From Pectobacterium colocasium (GTDB lineage Bacteria; Pseudomonadota; Gammaproteobacteria; Enterobacterales; Enterobacteriaceae), in contig NZ_CP084032.1 in the NCBI RefSeq assembly GCF_020181655.1, positions 3,844,001 through 3,908,000 on the forward strand: 64,000 nt of DNA, in the 5' to 3' direction. How positions within the stretch are numbered: position 1 is the first letter of the stretch; the number at the start of each line of letters is the position of its first letter. The notes under the pieces were generated by a model, which was not told the origin of the DNA, searched no databases, and saw only the letters and a program-made list of their open reading frames with translations. Below are positions 1 to 7,696 of this stretch, piece by piece. The translations under genes and the position numbers were made by a program.

Positions 1-322
1 AATTTCTTCACTCATAGCATTCACAACACCAAAACCGCGTTCATTATCCTGTCAGTAAATAACATTTTACTTCGCCTTACTACCCTTACCGTACACACTC
101 TTTTTCACCTGCGAACAAGCGCGCATTTCTTATGCAAACCTGTCACCAGTACGCTATTTTCCGCGCTTAAACACCGTCTAAGAACCTGTTCCAGCAGGTG
201 TGATTGATGTGAAATAGCCCTAATGGCTAGGTTCTAAGACTGTTCTCATTTCGGTTTATACGTTGCCTCGTCAGACTTAAGCCTCTACTATCAGACCACC
301 ATTAACGCAACATGATGATCTT
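1..322. other. Intergenic region upstream of ygiM
   Basis: No ORF with coding character is seen in the first 322 bases. The stretch is AT-rich and carries one notable structure, an imperfect inverted repeat at 176-240 (listed separately). The promoter of ygiM is expected here, but I cannot identify clear -35 and -10 hexamers. Confidence 0.6.
176..240. repeat. 65-bp segment bounded by 12-bp inverted repeats
   Basis: GTCTAAGAACCT at 176-187 is matched 11 of 12 by the inverse complement of AGGTTCTAAGAC at 229-240. The interior is not obviously palindromic. The layout resembles a very small inverted-repeat element or an operator pair, but no target-site duplication is visible and no second copy was noticed in the window, so its nature is open. 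Confidence 0.45.
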
Positions 323-943
323 ATGCAGAAATTAGGCTTACTCTGTTTTACTTTATTTTCTCTCACGCTGAGTTGGACCACACAGGCGGAAGAAAAACGC
401 TATATTTCCGATGAGTTATTGACGTATGTCCACAGTGGCCCGGGCAATCAATATCGTATCGTCGGCACACTGAATGCGGGTGCAGAGGTCACGCTACTCA
501 GCGTTAATGAAAACGCGGGCTATGCACAGATTCGTGATGACAAAAACCGCACCACCTGGATCCCGCTCGACCAGTTGAGCAATACGCCGAGCCTGCGCAC
601 GCGGGTGCCCGAACTGGAGAATCAGGTCAAAGACCTGACGGACAAACTGAATAATATCGATCAGACCTGGAACCAGCGCACCGCAGATATGCAGCAGAAA
701 GTCGCGGGCAGCGATAGTGTTATCAACGGATTACGTCAGGAAAATCAGGATCTGAAAAATCAGCTTATCGTGGCGCAAAAGAAAGTCAGCGCGGCGAATG
801 TCCAGCTTGATGATAAGCAACGCACCATCATTTTACAGTGGTTTATGTACGGCGGCGGCGTGGCAGGCATCGGCCTGCTGCTGGGTCTGCTGTTGCCACA
901 CATCATCCCGCGCAAAAAGAAAAATGACCGCTGGATGAACTAA
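323..943 (+). CDS. ygiM: SH3 domain protein YgiM (TIGR04211 family)
   Basis: A 206-residue envelope protein of unknown biochemical role. An N-terminal signal peptide (residues 1-22, ending TQA) is followed by a bacterial SH3 domain (about 25-88, containing YVHSGPGNQYRIVG). A coiled coil follows (about 95-165), then one transmembrane helix (about 172-190, rich in Gly and Leu) and a basic tail with KKKK. The family is known as signal peptide-SH3-coil-TM proteins next to cca, and that linkage holds here. A 234-bp gap holding a MITE separates it from cca. Function is not established by the sequence. Confidence 0.9.
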   Translation: MQKLGLLCFTLFSLTLSWTTQAEEKRYISDELLTYVHSGPGNQYRIVGTLNAGAEVTLLSVNENAGYAQIRDDKNRTTWIPLDQLSNTPSLRTRVPELENQVKDLTDKLNNIDQTWNQRTADMQQKVAGSDSVINGLRQENQDLKNQLIVAQKKVSAANVQLDDKQRTIILQWFMYGGGVAGIGLLLGLLLPHIIPRKKKNDRWMN

Positions 944-968
944 TCGAAATAAGTGCCTGCTTCTTGCA

Positions 969-1082
969 TAATGCCGATCGTTTAAGAATCGAGATACCGG
1001 GGGCTACCACCGTGCGAGGTATCCCTGCGGGAACCTCATCACCGTGTTTCCCCCTAAATCCACGCTTAAGTGAACAGTATTA
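969..1082. mobile_element. 114-bp MITE, copy 1 (IS4-like ends)
   Basis: The element starts TAATGCCGATCG and ends CAGTATTA. Its ends are imperfect inverted repeats, 13 of 18 positions matching. It is flanked by a perfect 12-bp direct repeat CTGCTTCTTGCA at 957-968 and 1083-1094, the expected target duplication. A second 114-bp copy at 34198-34311 differs at only three positions. It has no coding capacity. From memory, the terminal TAATGCCGATC and the long duplication match the IS4 subgroup, so a trans-acting IS4-family transposase is inferred. Confidence 0.88.
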
Positions 1083-1177
1083 CTGCTTCTTGCAGGCATT
1101 TTTCTTTGCAGCCTACGCGGCGGCGCAAAGATGGTAGTATGTGGTGAAGTATTGGTTATTGATTCAGGAGCCCGACG

Positions 1178-2422
1178 TTGAAGATTTACCTTGTCGGCGG
1201 CGCTGTTCGGGACAGCATGCTGGGTTTACCCGTCACCGAGAAAGATTGGGTGGTGGTCGGCGCGACGCCGGAGAATCTGCTAGAGCAGGGTTACCAGCAG
1301 GTTGGAAAGGATTTCCCCGTTTTCTTACACCCCGTTAGCCGCGATGAATACGCACTCGCACGTACCGAGCGCAAATCCGGCAAAGGCTATACCGGTTTTG
1401 TCTGCCATGCCGCGCCCGATGTCACGCTAGAGCAGGATTTGCTTCGCCGCGATTTGACCATCAATGCCATTGCCCGCACTGAGCGGGGAGATCTCATCGA
1501 TCCTTATCATGGCCGTCGCGATCTTGAGAATCGCGTACTGCGCCACGTATCCGACGCGTTCAGCGAAGATCCGTTACGAGTGCTGCGCGTTGCCCGTTTT
1601 GCCGCGCGTTTTGCTCATCTCGGCTTCCAGATTGCAGAAGAAACCATGGCGCTGATGCAAAAAATGGCGCATGAGGGCGAATTGGCTTACCTGACGCCAG
1701 AGCGGGTCTGGAAAGAAACGGAAAAAGCGCTTGGCACGTCATCGCCAGATGTCTATTTTCAGGTGCTGCGTGACTGCGGCGCGCTGGCCGTACTGTTTCC
1801 AGAGATCGATAATCTGTACGGTGTGCCCGCCCCTGCCAAGTGGCACCCAGAAATCGATACCGGCATTCATACCATGATGACGGTGGCGATGGCCGCACGC
1901 CTCAGCCCTGAGATTGACGTACGCTTTGCCACGCTGTGCCACGATTTAGGGAAAGGGCTGACGCCTCCTGAACTGTGGCCACGGCATCACGGTCATGGCC
2001 CGGCGGGTGTCAAACTGGTTGAAGCGCTGTGTCAGCGCCTGCGCGTGCCTAACCCGATTCGCGATTTGGCAAAGCTGGTTGCGGAATATCATGACCTGGT
2101 TCATACCGTACAGGTGTTGCAACCCAAAACGCTGCTGAAGTTATTTGATGCCATTGATGTCTGGCGCAAGCCGCAGCGCCTGGAGCAGTTAGCGCTCACT
2201 AGCGAAGCCGACGCCAGAGGGCGGGCGGGTTTTGAAGATACGCCTTATCCACAAGGCGACTATCTGCGTGAAGCCTTCCGCGTTGCCAGTCTGGTCAGCA
2301 GTACGGCCGTCGTCGCTGACGGTTTTAAAGGCATTGACGTGCGCAATGAGCTGACACGTCGCCGCACTCAGGCATTGGCAGACTGGAAAGCCCAGCAGCC
2401 GGATGCCTCAGCCCCATCCTGA
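1178..2422 (+). CDS. cca: Multifunctional CCA-adding enzyme (tRNA nucleotidyltransferase)
   Basis: Adds and repairs the 3' CCA of tRNAs. The 414 residues fit the enterobacterial enzyme, which also has an HD phosphohydrolase domain. The class II nucleotidyltransferase head shows GGAVRD at 7-12, then E21-K22-D23 where E. coli has, as I recall, a DxD metal pair. The [10 protein letters not shown] and [16 protein letters not shown] motifs follow. The HD domain is marked by CHDLGKG and HHHG-like histidines in the second half. The start is TTG at 1178, chosen because AGGAG lies at 1166-1170 and the protein then begins [12 protein letters not shown] like its homologues. A strong hairpin terminator follows the stop directly. 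Confidence 0.96.
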   Translation: MKIYLVGGAVRDSMLGLPVTEKDWVVVGATPENLLEQGYQQVGKDFPVFLHPVSRDEYALARTERKSGKGYTGFVCHAAPDVTLEQDLLRRDLTINAIARTERGDLIDPYHGRRDLENRVLRHVSDAFSEDPLRVLRVARFAARFAHLGFQIAEETMALMQKMAHEGELAYLTPERVWKETEKALGTSSPDVYFQVLRDCGALAVLFPEIDNLYGVPAPAKWHPEIDTGIHTMMTVAMAARLSPEIDVRFATLCHDLGKGLTPPELWPRHHGHGPAGVKLVEALCQRLRVPNPIRDLAKLVAEYHDLVHTVQVLQPKTLLKLFDAIDVWRKPQRLEQLALTSEADARGRAGFEDTPYPQGDYLREAFRVASLVSSTAVVADGFKGIDVRNELTRRRTQALADWKAQQPDASAPS

Positions 2423-2427
2423 AACAA

Positions 2428-2453
2428 AGAGGCCACGCTAATGCGTGGCCTCT
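2428..2453. terminator. Terminator between cca and uppP (convergent)
   Basis: A perfect 11-bp stem AGAGGCCACGC with loop TAAT and the matching arm, starting six bases after the cca stop. Both strands have short T-rich flanks, so it may serve both cca and the opposing uppP. Confidence 0.85.
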
Positions 2454-2495
2454 TCTCTCTCACGGTCTATCTAACGACTACCGACACGATCGGTC

Positions 2496-3314
2496 TTACA
2501 TAAACACCATGTAAACGACGCCCGCGACGATAAAACGGTAAATCGCAAACGGGACAAACGAGATGCGTTTGATGACTTTCAGGAAGGTTTTAATCGCAAT
2601 CAGCGCCACGATAAACGCCGTCACAAAACCAACGGCAAACATCGGTACATCGGACAGCGACAGGAAATGCCAGCTTTTATACAGATCCAGAACGGTCGCG
2701 CCCATCATCATGGGAACCGCCAGAATAAAAGAGAATTCGGAAGCCGCATAGCGGCTGACGCCCACCAGCATCCCGCCGGAAATGGTCGCCCCCGAACGTG
2801 AAAAACCGGGCCACAGCGCCAGACATTGAAAACAGCCAATCATAAATGCCTGACGATGCGTGATGTCATCCAGCCCGACGGCGCGCGGCTTTTTAGGCTT
2901 AAGCCATTCCGCCGCTAACAGCAGAAAACCACCGATAACCAGCGCATACATCACGTTCTGTGGGTAAAACAACGATTTGATCACGTCATGGAAAATCAGC
3001 CCAAGCACCACAGCGGGAATCATAGCCAGCAAGATGTGCGTCAATTTCAGACGACCCGCCGTATGCCCCTCATGCGGGACTTCACCGAAGTGAATACCAA
3101 TCAAACCAAAGAGACGGCGCCAGAACATCACGACAACGGCCAGAATCGAGCCAAGCTGAATAATCACTTCAAACGTCTTGGCTTTCTCATCAACAAACCC
3201 TAACCAGTGACCAACAATAATCATATGCCCCGTAGACGATACGGGCAAAAACTCGGTCAGTCCTTCGACCACACCAAGAATAAATGCGATTAGCAATGAA
3301 TGCAGGTCAGTCAT
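2496..3314 (-). CDS. uppP: Undecaprenyl-diphosphatase UppP (BacA)
   Basis: Dephosphorylates undecaprenyl diphosphate at the inner membrane, recycling the lipid carrier for peptidoglycan and polysaccharide synthesis; overproduction is known to give bacitracin resistance. The 272-residue length is typical. Family motifs are present: [14 protein letters not shown] near the N-terminus with the conserved Glu pair, and PGFSRSG in the middle with the catalytic Arg. The rest is a string of hydrophobic helices. It lies downstream of folB on the same strand, but a terminator at 3357-3388 separates them, so it is probably transcribed separately. Confidence 0.96.
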   Translation of the reverse strand: MTDLHSLLIAFILGVVEGLTEFLPVSSTGHMIIVGHWLGFVDEKAKTFEVIIQLGSILAVVVMFWRRLFGLIGIHFGEVPHEGHTAGRLKLTHILLAMIPAVVLGLIFHDVIKSLFYPQNVMYALVIGGFLLLAAEWLKPKKPRAVGLDDITHRQAFMIGCFQCLALWPGFSRSGATISGGMLVGVSRYAASEFSFILAVPMMMGATVLDLYKSWHFLSLSDVPMFAVGFVTAFIVALIAIKTFLKVIKRISFVPFAIYRFIVAGVVYMVFM

Positions 3315-3356
3315 CTAAAAATCCTTGCCTTTAATAAAAACGAAAATTCAGCCCAT

Positions 3357-3388
3357 AAAAAAGCGGCCGCGTACTTTCGCGAGCCGCT
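3357..3388 (-). terminator. Rho-independent terminator of folB
   Basis: The stem AGCGGC-CGCG pairs with CGCG-A-GCCGCT, and on the minus strand it is followed by six T (complement of 3357-3362). It sits between the end of folB and the start of uppP. Confidence 0.82.
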
Positions 3389-3460
3389 ATAACTGGGGTA
3401 TAGACTATTTGGGTTACGATTTAGTTGCACGTAAATCAGTATTTTTCTGTTAAATAAGAT

Positions 3461-3814
3461 TTATCGTGCGCCACGTTCAATAATGACCCCAACCTGACGC
3501 GCCTGCGCCACCGCCCCCGGCTTGCTGAGCTTGATCCGCAGCCAGGGAATAGAGAAGCGCTGCATCAGCATGTGTGCGACTTCTTCAGCGACACGCTCTA
3601 CCAGAGCAAAGCGCTGATTTGCCACATGGGCAATCACCGCATCGCTGACATCAGCATAGCTCAGGCAGTCATTCACATCGTCACTGGCGGCGGCCTGACG
3701 GTTGTCCCAGCCCATTTCGATATCGAACACCAGTTTCTGCTGGATAGTCTGTTCCCAATCGTAAACACCGATGGTGGTGATTACAGTAAGTTCTTCAATA
3801 AATACGATATCCAT
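3461..3814 (-). CDS. folB: Dihydroneopterin aldolase / epimerase
   Basis: Folate pathway enzyme that cleaves 7,8-dihydroneopterin to 6-hydroxymethyl-dihydropterin and glycolaldehyde. The 117 residues begin [21 protein letters not shown], nearly identical to the E. coli enzyme as recalled, with the conserved Tyr of GVYDWE and the central [14 protein letters not shown] one codon upstream would add a single Met; the ATG at 3814 is preferred because it matches homologues. It is divergent from plsY, sharing a roughly 107-bp promoter region. Confidence 0.95.
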   Translation of the reverse strand: MDIVFIEELTVITTIGVYDWEQTIQQKLVFDIEMGWDNRQAAASDDVNDCLSYADVSDAVIAHVANQRFALVERVAEEVAHMLMQRFSIPWLRIKLSKPGAVAQARQVGVIIERGAR

Positions 3815-3921
3815 CACGCCATTCTCTGTTTTTGTCGCTGTCGGATACCACTTCCGACGGAATGTGCGTATTATCCACAGATGAGAAGAGTAAAACGACC
3901 CTTATTAAACGGAATGGCGTT

Positions 3922-4557
3922 ATGAGTGTTACCGCGCTTGGTATGATGTTAATCGCGTATCTGTGTGGCTCTATTTCCAGTGCGATTTTGTTTTGCAGAA
4001 TTGCTGGGCTACCTGACCCGCGTCAGCATGGTTCCGGGAACCCCGGAGCCACTAACGTATTGCGTATTGGCGGCAAGGCTGCCGCTGCAACCGTATTAGT
4101 TTTTGATGTCCTGAAAGGCATGCTGCCAGTCTGGGCCGCTTACGCACTGGGCGTTCCCCCGCTCTATCTTGGGTTAACCGCCATCGCTGCCTGTCTCGGC
4201 CATATCTATCCGGTCTTTTTCCACTTTCGCGGCGGCAAAGGTGTGGCGACGGCTTTTGGTGCCATCGCACCAATCGGCTGGGATCTGACGGGACTGATGA
4301 CTGGCACCTGGCTACTCACCGTCCTGCTGAGCGGTTATTCCTCACTCGGTGCCATCGTCAGTGCGCTCATCGCACCGTTTTATGTTTGGTGGTTCAAGCC
4401 ACAGTTTACTTTTCCCGTCGCGATGCTCTCTTGTCTGATCCTGATGCGTCACCACGACAATATCCAGCGCCTATGGCGCGGACAGGAAAGTAAAATCTGG
4501 AACAAGCTGCGTAAGAAGAAACAGCCAGAAGACGAACAAACGCCCCCCGAAGCATAA
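3922..4557 (+). CDS. plsY: Glycerol-3-phosphate acyltransferase PlsY
   Basis: Membrane enzyme that transfers acyl from acyl-phosphate to glycerol-3-phosphate in phospholipid synthesis. The 211 residues carry the three family motifs: [12 protein letters not shown], then [17 protein letters not shown], and the short C-terminal loop region, among about five hydrophobic helices. The frame stays open 90 bases further upstream, but starting at 3922 gives [19 protein letters not shown], matching E. coli PlsY in position. The C-terminal tail is strongly charged (KKKQPEDEQ). A terminator follows directly. Confidence 0.94.
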   Translation: MSVTALGMMLIAYLCGSISSAILFCRIAGLPDPRQHGSGNPGATNVLRIGGKAAAATVLVFDVLKGMLPVWAAYALGVPPLYLGLTAIAACLGHIYPVFFHFRGGKGVATAFGAIAPIGWDLTGLMTGTWLLTVLLSGYSSLGAIVSALIAPFYVWWFKPQFTFPVAMLSCLILMRHHDNIQRLWRGQESKIWNKLRKKKQPEDEQTPPEA

Positions 4558-4560
4558 GGC

Positions 4561-4592
4561 AAAAAAATTCCCGTTTTCACGGGAATTTTTTT
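4561..4592. terminator. Rho-independent terminator of plsY
   Basis: An A-run, the stem AATTCCCGT / ACGGGAATT with loop TTTC, then seven T. It is symmetrical in A/T flanks and could act in both directions. Confidence 0.9.
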
Positions 4593-4600
4593 ATGAAAGA

Positions 4601-4862
4601 TCCCCCTAAATAATTCGAGTTGCGTGACAAAACGTGAGCGTTTTGAACAACGCTCTGCGTTGGTCCTTTAGGACAAGGCCGCATGGCCTTGTAACGCGGC
4701 GACGCAGTGAATCCCCAGGAGCTTACACAAGTAAGTGACTGGGGTGAGCGAGGACAAATCGGCTTAGCCGATTTGAACGCCGCTTGCGGCGGCCCTTCAG
4801 GGCGAGGCTCAAGATGGGCCGAGTATCGCCAACGCACATGCAGCTTGAAGTATGAAGGGGGA
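4601..4862. repeat. Expanded ERIC element (262 bp, multiple hairpins)
   Basis: The centre holds the ERIC core: GTGAATCCCCAGGAGCTTAC followed by AAGTAAGTGACTGGGGTGAG. The outer arms are also ERIC-like: TAATTCGAGTTGC at the left, GCAGCTTGAAGTATGA at the right, and TCCCCC/GGGGGA at the extreme ends. It is 135 bp longer than the usual 127-bp ERIC. The extra DNA lies on both sides of the core and consists of nearly perfect hairpins: CAAAACG, GTCC, CAAGGCC, CAAATCGGC, GCCGC and GCCC stems. Its right end is one base from the stop codon of the minus-strand chemoreceptor. Confidence 0.88.
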
Positions 4863-4863
4863 A

Positions 4864-6450
4864 TTAGAATCGGCCGATAGCGGCAAACTCCTGCGACTGC
4901 ACTTTAAACTGCGCCATGCTTTCTGCCAGCAGACGCGCCTGATCTTCTAACGAGCGCGTGGCCGCGGCGGATTCTTCGACCAGAGACGCATTTTGCTGGG
5001 CGACCTCATCCATCTGCGACACCGCCAGATTCACCTGCCCAATCCCATTGCTCTGCTCACGCGTTGCCGTTGAGATCTCACGCATCAGGGACGTGACGCG
5101 TGCCACGGCGCCAGAAACGTCATTCATCGTTTCGCCCGCCATTTTTGCCATCGCGGTGCCTTCACTGACACGGCTCTGCGATTCTTCCATCAGCATTTTA
5201 ATCTCTTTAGCCGACTGGGCACTGCGCTGCGCCAGATTGCGGACTTCTCCCGCGACCACGGCAAACCCACGCCCCTGCTCACCCGCACGTGCGGCTTCAA
5301 CCGCTGCGTTCAGCGCCAGAATATTGGTCTGGAACGCAATACCGTCAATCACCGCCAGAATATCGGCAATACGCTCCGAACTGCTGGAAATCATCTGCAT
5401 TTTCTCAATCATGCTGCCGACGGTCTCGCTGCCCTTATTAGCGATATCCGACACATTTTGCGCCAGCGTATGCGCTTGTTCCGCACTCTCCGCATTCAGC
5501 GCTACCGTGGCAGTCAACTGCTCCATACTGGCGGCGGTTTCTTCCAGCGATGAAGCAGACTCTTCCGTGCGCGCAGCCAGATGGGTATTGCCAGAAGACA
5601 GTTCACGCGTGCCGACATCAATTTGCATACCGGCATCGCGAACGCGCCCAACGGCGGTTGCCAGTGAAGACTGCATTACCTGCATCGCCTGAATCAGGCG
5701 GCCTATTTCATTATTCCCCCCCTCGGCGATGCGCTGGGTCAAATCGCCACGGGCAATAAATTCCAATTGGGCGACCGTTTCTTCAAGCGGAGAAAGGATA
5801 GAACGCTTCAGCGCAATCCAGGCAGCCAATACCAGCAGCAGAACGACGACACAGGCAACACCAATGATCGTCAGGCGCTCAAACGCAAAGTTCTCGGCGT
5901 CTGTCAGCATAGTTTCTCCCACTTCCAGGCCGAAGTCGCGGAATTCGTTCGCCACCTTATCCATCTTAACGCTGAGCGGCGGCAGTACGTCTTGCAACAG
6001 CACGTAATAGGCTGCAACATCGCCGCGTTTCAACGCATCGACCATCGGCTGAACGCCAAGGCTCATGTACTGCTCGTAGCTACTTTTCACCTCAGCCGCC
6101 ATTCTGGCGCCGCGCTCCGTTACGGTGCCGTAAGAAAGAAAACGCGCCATTTCTTTTTGGGAGAGCGCCGTGTAGGCTTCCGCTCGCGCGACCGATGCAT
6201 TTGCGAGATCGGTCAACCCGCTTTCCATCTGACGAGCGGCCAACGCCGCGCCCGTTCTTGCACGCAGCGAGGCGGTATAACTCCCCGCCAGCGCCGTGAC
6301 TTCTTTCCCCTGAATCTTGTCGATTGTCGTCAGCGACGTGACTCCCTGATTGATTGAGGTGATGCCAATTCCGCAGACCAGCAATAACAGCAGGACCATC
6401 GTGCCTAACAAAGCAATCAAGCTCGTCTTGATTGTGATATTTCTTAACAT
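4864..6450 (-). CDS. Methyl-accepting chemotaxis protein, TarH-type sensor (MCP-A)
   Basis: Inner-membrane chemoreceptor that senses a periplasmic ligand and controls CheA through the cytoplasmic hairpin. The 528 residues show TM1 at about 10-30 and an alpha-helical TarH-like sensor domain at about 31-190. TM2 spans 192-214, followed by HAMP (about 215-267) and the signalling domain with the invariant tip [20 protein letters not shown]. There is no NWETF-type CheR tether at the C-terminus. The ATG at 6450 is used; an upstream in-frame start adds an unlikely 18-residue leader. A sigma-28-like promoter precedes it. It is similar in build to MCP-D at 40966. The ligand is unknown. Confidence 0.93.
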   Translation of the reverse strand: MLRNITIKTSLIALLGTMVLLLLLVCGIGITSINQGVTSLTTIDKIQGKEVTALAGSYTASLRARTGAALAARQMESGLTDLANASVARAEAYTALSQKEMARFLSYGTVTERGARMAAEVKSSYEQYMSLGVQPMVDALKRGDVAAYYVLLQDVLPPLSVKMDKVANEFRDFGLEVGETMLTDAENFAFERLTIIGVACVVVLLLVLAAWIALKRSILSPLEETVAQLEFIARGDLTQRIAEGGNNEIGRLIQAMQVMQSSLATAVGRVRDAGMQIDVGTRELSSGNTHLAARTEESASSLEETAASMEQLTATVALNAESAEQAHTLAQNVSDIANKGSETVGSMIEKMQMISSSSERIADILAVIDGIAFQTNILALNAAVEAARAGEQGRGFAVVAGEVRNLAQRSAQSAKEIKMLMEESQSRVSEGTAMAKMAGETMNDVSGAVARVTSLMREISTATREQSNGIGQVNLAVSQMDEVAQQNASLVEESAAATRSLEDQARLLAESMAQFKVQSQEFAAIGRF

Positions 6451-6525
6451 CGTTGTTTCCCTGGAATTACAAATGATAAATAAATGCGGAGAAATGCTCC
6501 ACATAACGTGATCTTGATCATGTTC

Positions 6526-6552
6526 CTATCGGTAGCAAGCCTGCTTTCTTTA
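6526..6552 (-). promoter_or_regulatory. Sigma-28 (FliA) type promoter of MCP-A
   Basis: On the minus strand: TAAAGAAA, 11-base spacer, ACCGATAG, against the known class-3 flagellar consensus TAAAGTTT-N11-GCCGATAA. It lies about 75 bases upstream of the receptor ATG. Spacing is exact and 12 of 16 positions match. Confidence 0.75.
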
Positions 6553-6630
6553 AAGAAACTTTAGTAACGAAAGTATTTTTACTTAAACGACCAACGCGAG
6601 CGCACTCCCCCTCACGCACACTAAAAATCA

Positions 6631-6658
6631 GGGACATTAAACGCTTTTTGGCTATAAT
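6631..6658 (+). promoter_or_regulatory. Sigma-70 promoter of ppa
   Basis: A perfect TATAAT (6653-6658) lies 16 bases after GGGACA (4 of 6 match to TTGACA), about 40 bases before the ppa ATG. Confidence 0.65.
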
Positions 6659-6698
6659 GACGGCCACGCTATTTCAGGTTTAAGAGAAGGAAACCGAC

Positions 6699-7229
6699 AT
6701 GAGTCTGAACAATGTCCCGGCGGGTAAAGATCTGCCGGAAGATATCTATGTAGTGATTGAAATTCCCGCGAACGCCGATCCGATCAAATATGAAATTGAT
6801 AAAGATAGCGGTGCGCTGTTTGTAGACCGTTTCATGTCTACAGCGATGTTCTACCCATGCAACTACGGCTACATCAACCACACGCTGTCTCTGGATGGCG
6901 ACCCGGTTGACGTTCTGGTGCCAACCCCGTATCCACTACAGCCAGGCTCCGTGATCCGTTGCCGTCCTGTTGGCGTGCTGAAAATGACTGACGAAGCAGG
7001 CGAAGATGCCAAGCTGGTTGCCGTTCCGCACAGCAAACTGACGAAAGAATACGATCACATTAAAGACGTTAACGACCTGCCTGAGCTGCTGCGTGCACAG
7101 ATCGGCCACTTCTTTGAGCACTACAAAGATCTGGAAAAAGGCAAGTGGGTGAAAGTGGAAGGTTGGGATAACGCTGACGCGGCAAAAGCCGAGATCGTTG
7201 CTTCCTTCGAGCGCGCGAAAAACAAATAA
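6699..7229 (+). CDS. ppa: Inorganic pyrophosphatase
   Basis: Cytoplasmic Mg-dependent enzyme hydrolysing pyrophosphate to two phosphates, driving biosynthetic reactions. The 176 residues are the usual bacterial family I length. The signature DGDPVDVLV with its metal-binding Asp residues is present, as are the N-terminal [12 protein letters not shown] and the C-terminal lysines of the active site region. The RBS AAGGAAACC precedes ATG 6699. It is a single-gene unit: its own TATAAT promoter upstream and a strong terminator at 7281. Confidence 0.97.
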   Translation: MSLNNVPAGKDLPEDIYVVIEIPANADPIKYEIDKDSGALFVDRFMSTAMFYPCNYGYINHTLSLDGDPVDVLVPTPYPLQPGSVIRCRPVGVLKMTDEAGEDAKLVAVPHSKLTKEYDHIKDVNDLPELLRAQIGHFFEHYKDLEKGKWVKVEGWDNADAAKAEIVASFERAKNK

Positions 7230-7280
7230 GCGCCACGCTATATGCATTAAGCCCCTTACGGCTCAAGATATCGCACGATC

Positions 7281-7307
7281 AAAAACACCGCCTTGCGCGG
7301 TGTTTTT
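7281..7307. terminator. Rho-independent terminator of ppa
   Basis: The stem AACACCGC / GCGGTGTT is preceded by A's and followed by TTT. It sits between convergent ppa and ytfP and probably serves both. Confidence 0.87.
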
Positions 7308-7340
7308 ATTTATGCCCCTGACTTGATTGGCTATTCGACC

Positions 7341-7694
7341 TCAAGCCTCATCTTCTTCGTTACGCTTTAGCCAGTCACCGCTGGCTATACGCGTCAATCC
7401 TGCAACAGAGTGTTTGTACAAATAGATCCAGGCACTGCCCAGAGGGGTGGAAATCAGCTCACGTTGGTATTCGTGACCGTCCCGCTTTAAGGCATCCAGT
7501 TCCGTCAATATCGACGAACTAATGCGATAAACCTCACAATGGATTTCGCCATCACCAGGTACTACTGCCGGATAATGGCCGAGATCGTACAGCTCGAAAC
7601 CTGCGAGCTGACAATCCCCTAGCCATTGCGCATTGGTCATCCAATGACTATTTCCCTGTTTGCGTCGTAAACTGCCGTAAACAATAATTCGCAT
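7341..7694 (-). CDS. ytfP: Gamma-glutamylcyclotransferase family protein YtfP
   Basis: A 117-residue small protein of the AIG2/GGCT fold. It has the N-terminal nucleotide-like loop VYGSLR and the acidic centre GEIHCEVYRI, where the family's catalytic Glu sits. The physiological substrate of YtfP is not known. It starts two bases after the tamB stop, so it is the last gene of a tamA-tamB-ytfP transcription unit, an order conserved in enterobacteria. Confidence 0.9.
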   Translation of the reverse strand: MRIIVYGSLRRKQGNSHWMTNAQWLGDCQLAGFELYDLGHYPAVVPGDGEIHCEVYRISSSILTELDALKRDGHEYQRELISTPLGSAWIYLYKHSVAGLTRIASGDWLKRNEEDEA

Positions 7695-7696
7695 CG

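Noticed and set aside
4577-4837. 86-codon minus-strand ORF inside the ERIC element
   Set aside because: It lies wholly within the expanded ERIC and plsY terminator region and is built from palindromes; no RBS or homologous family.
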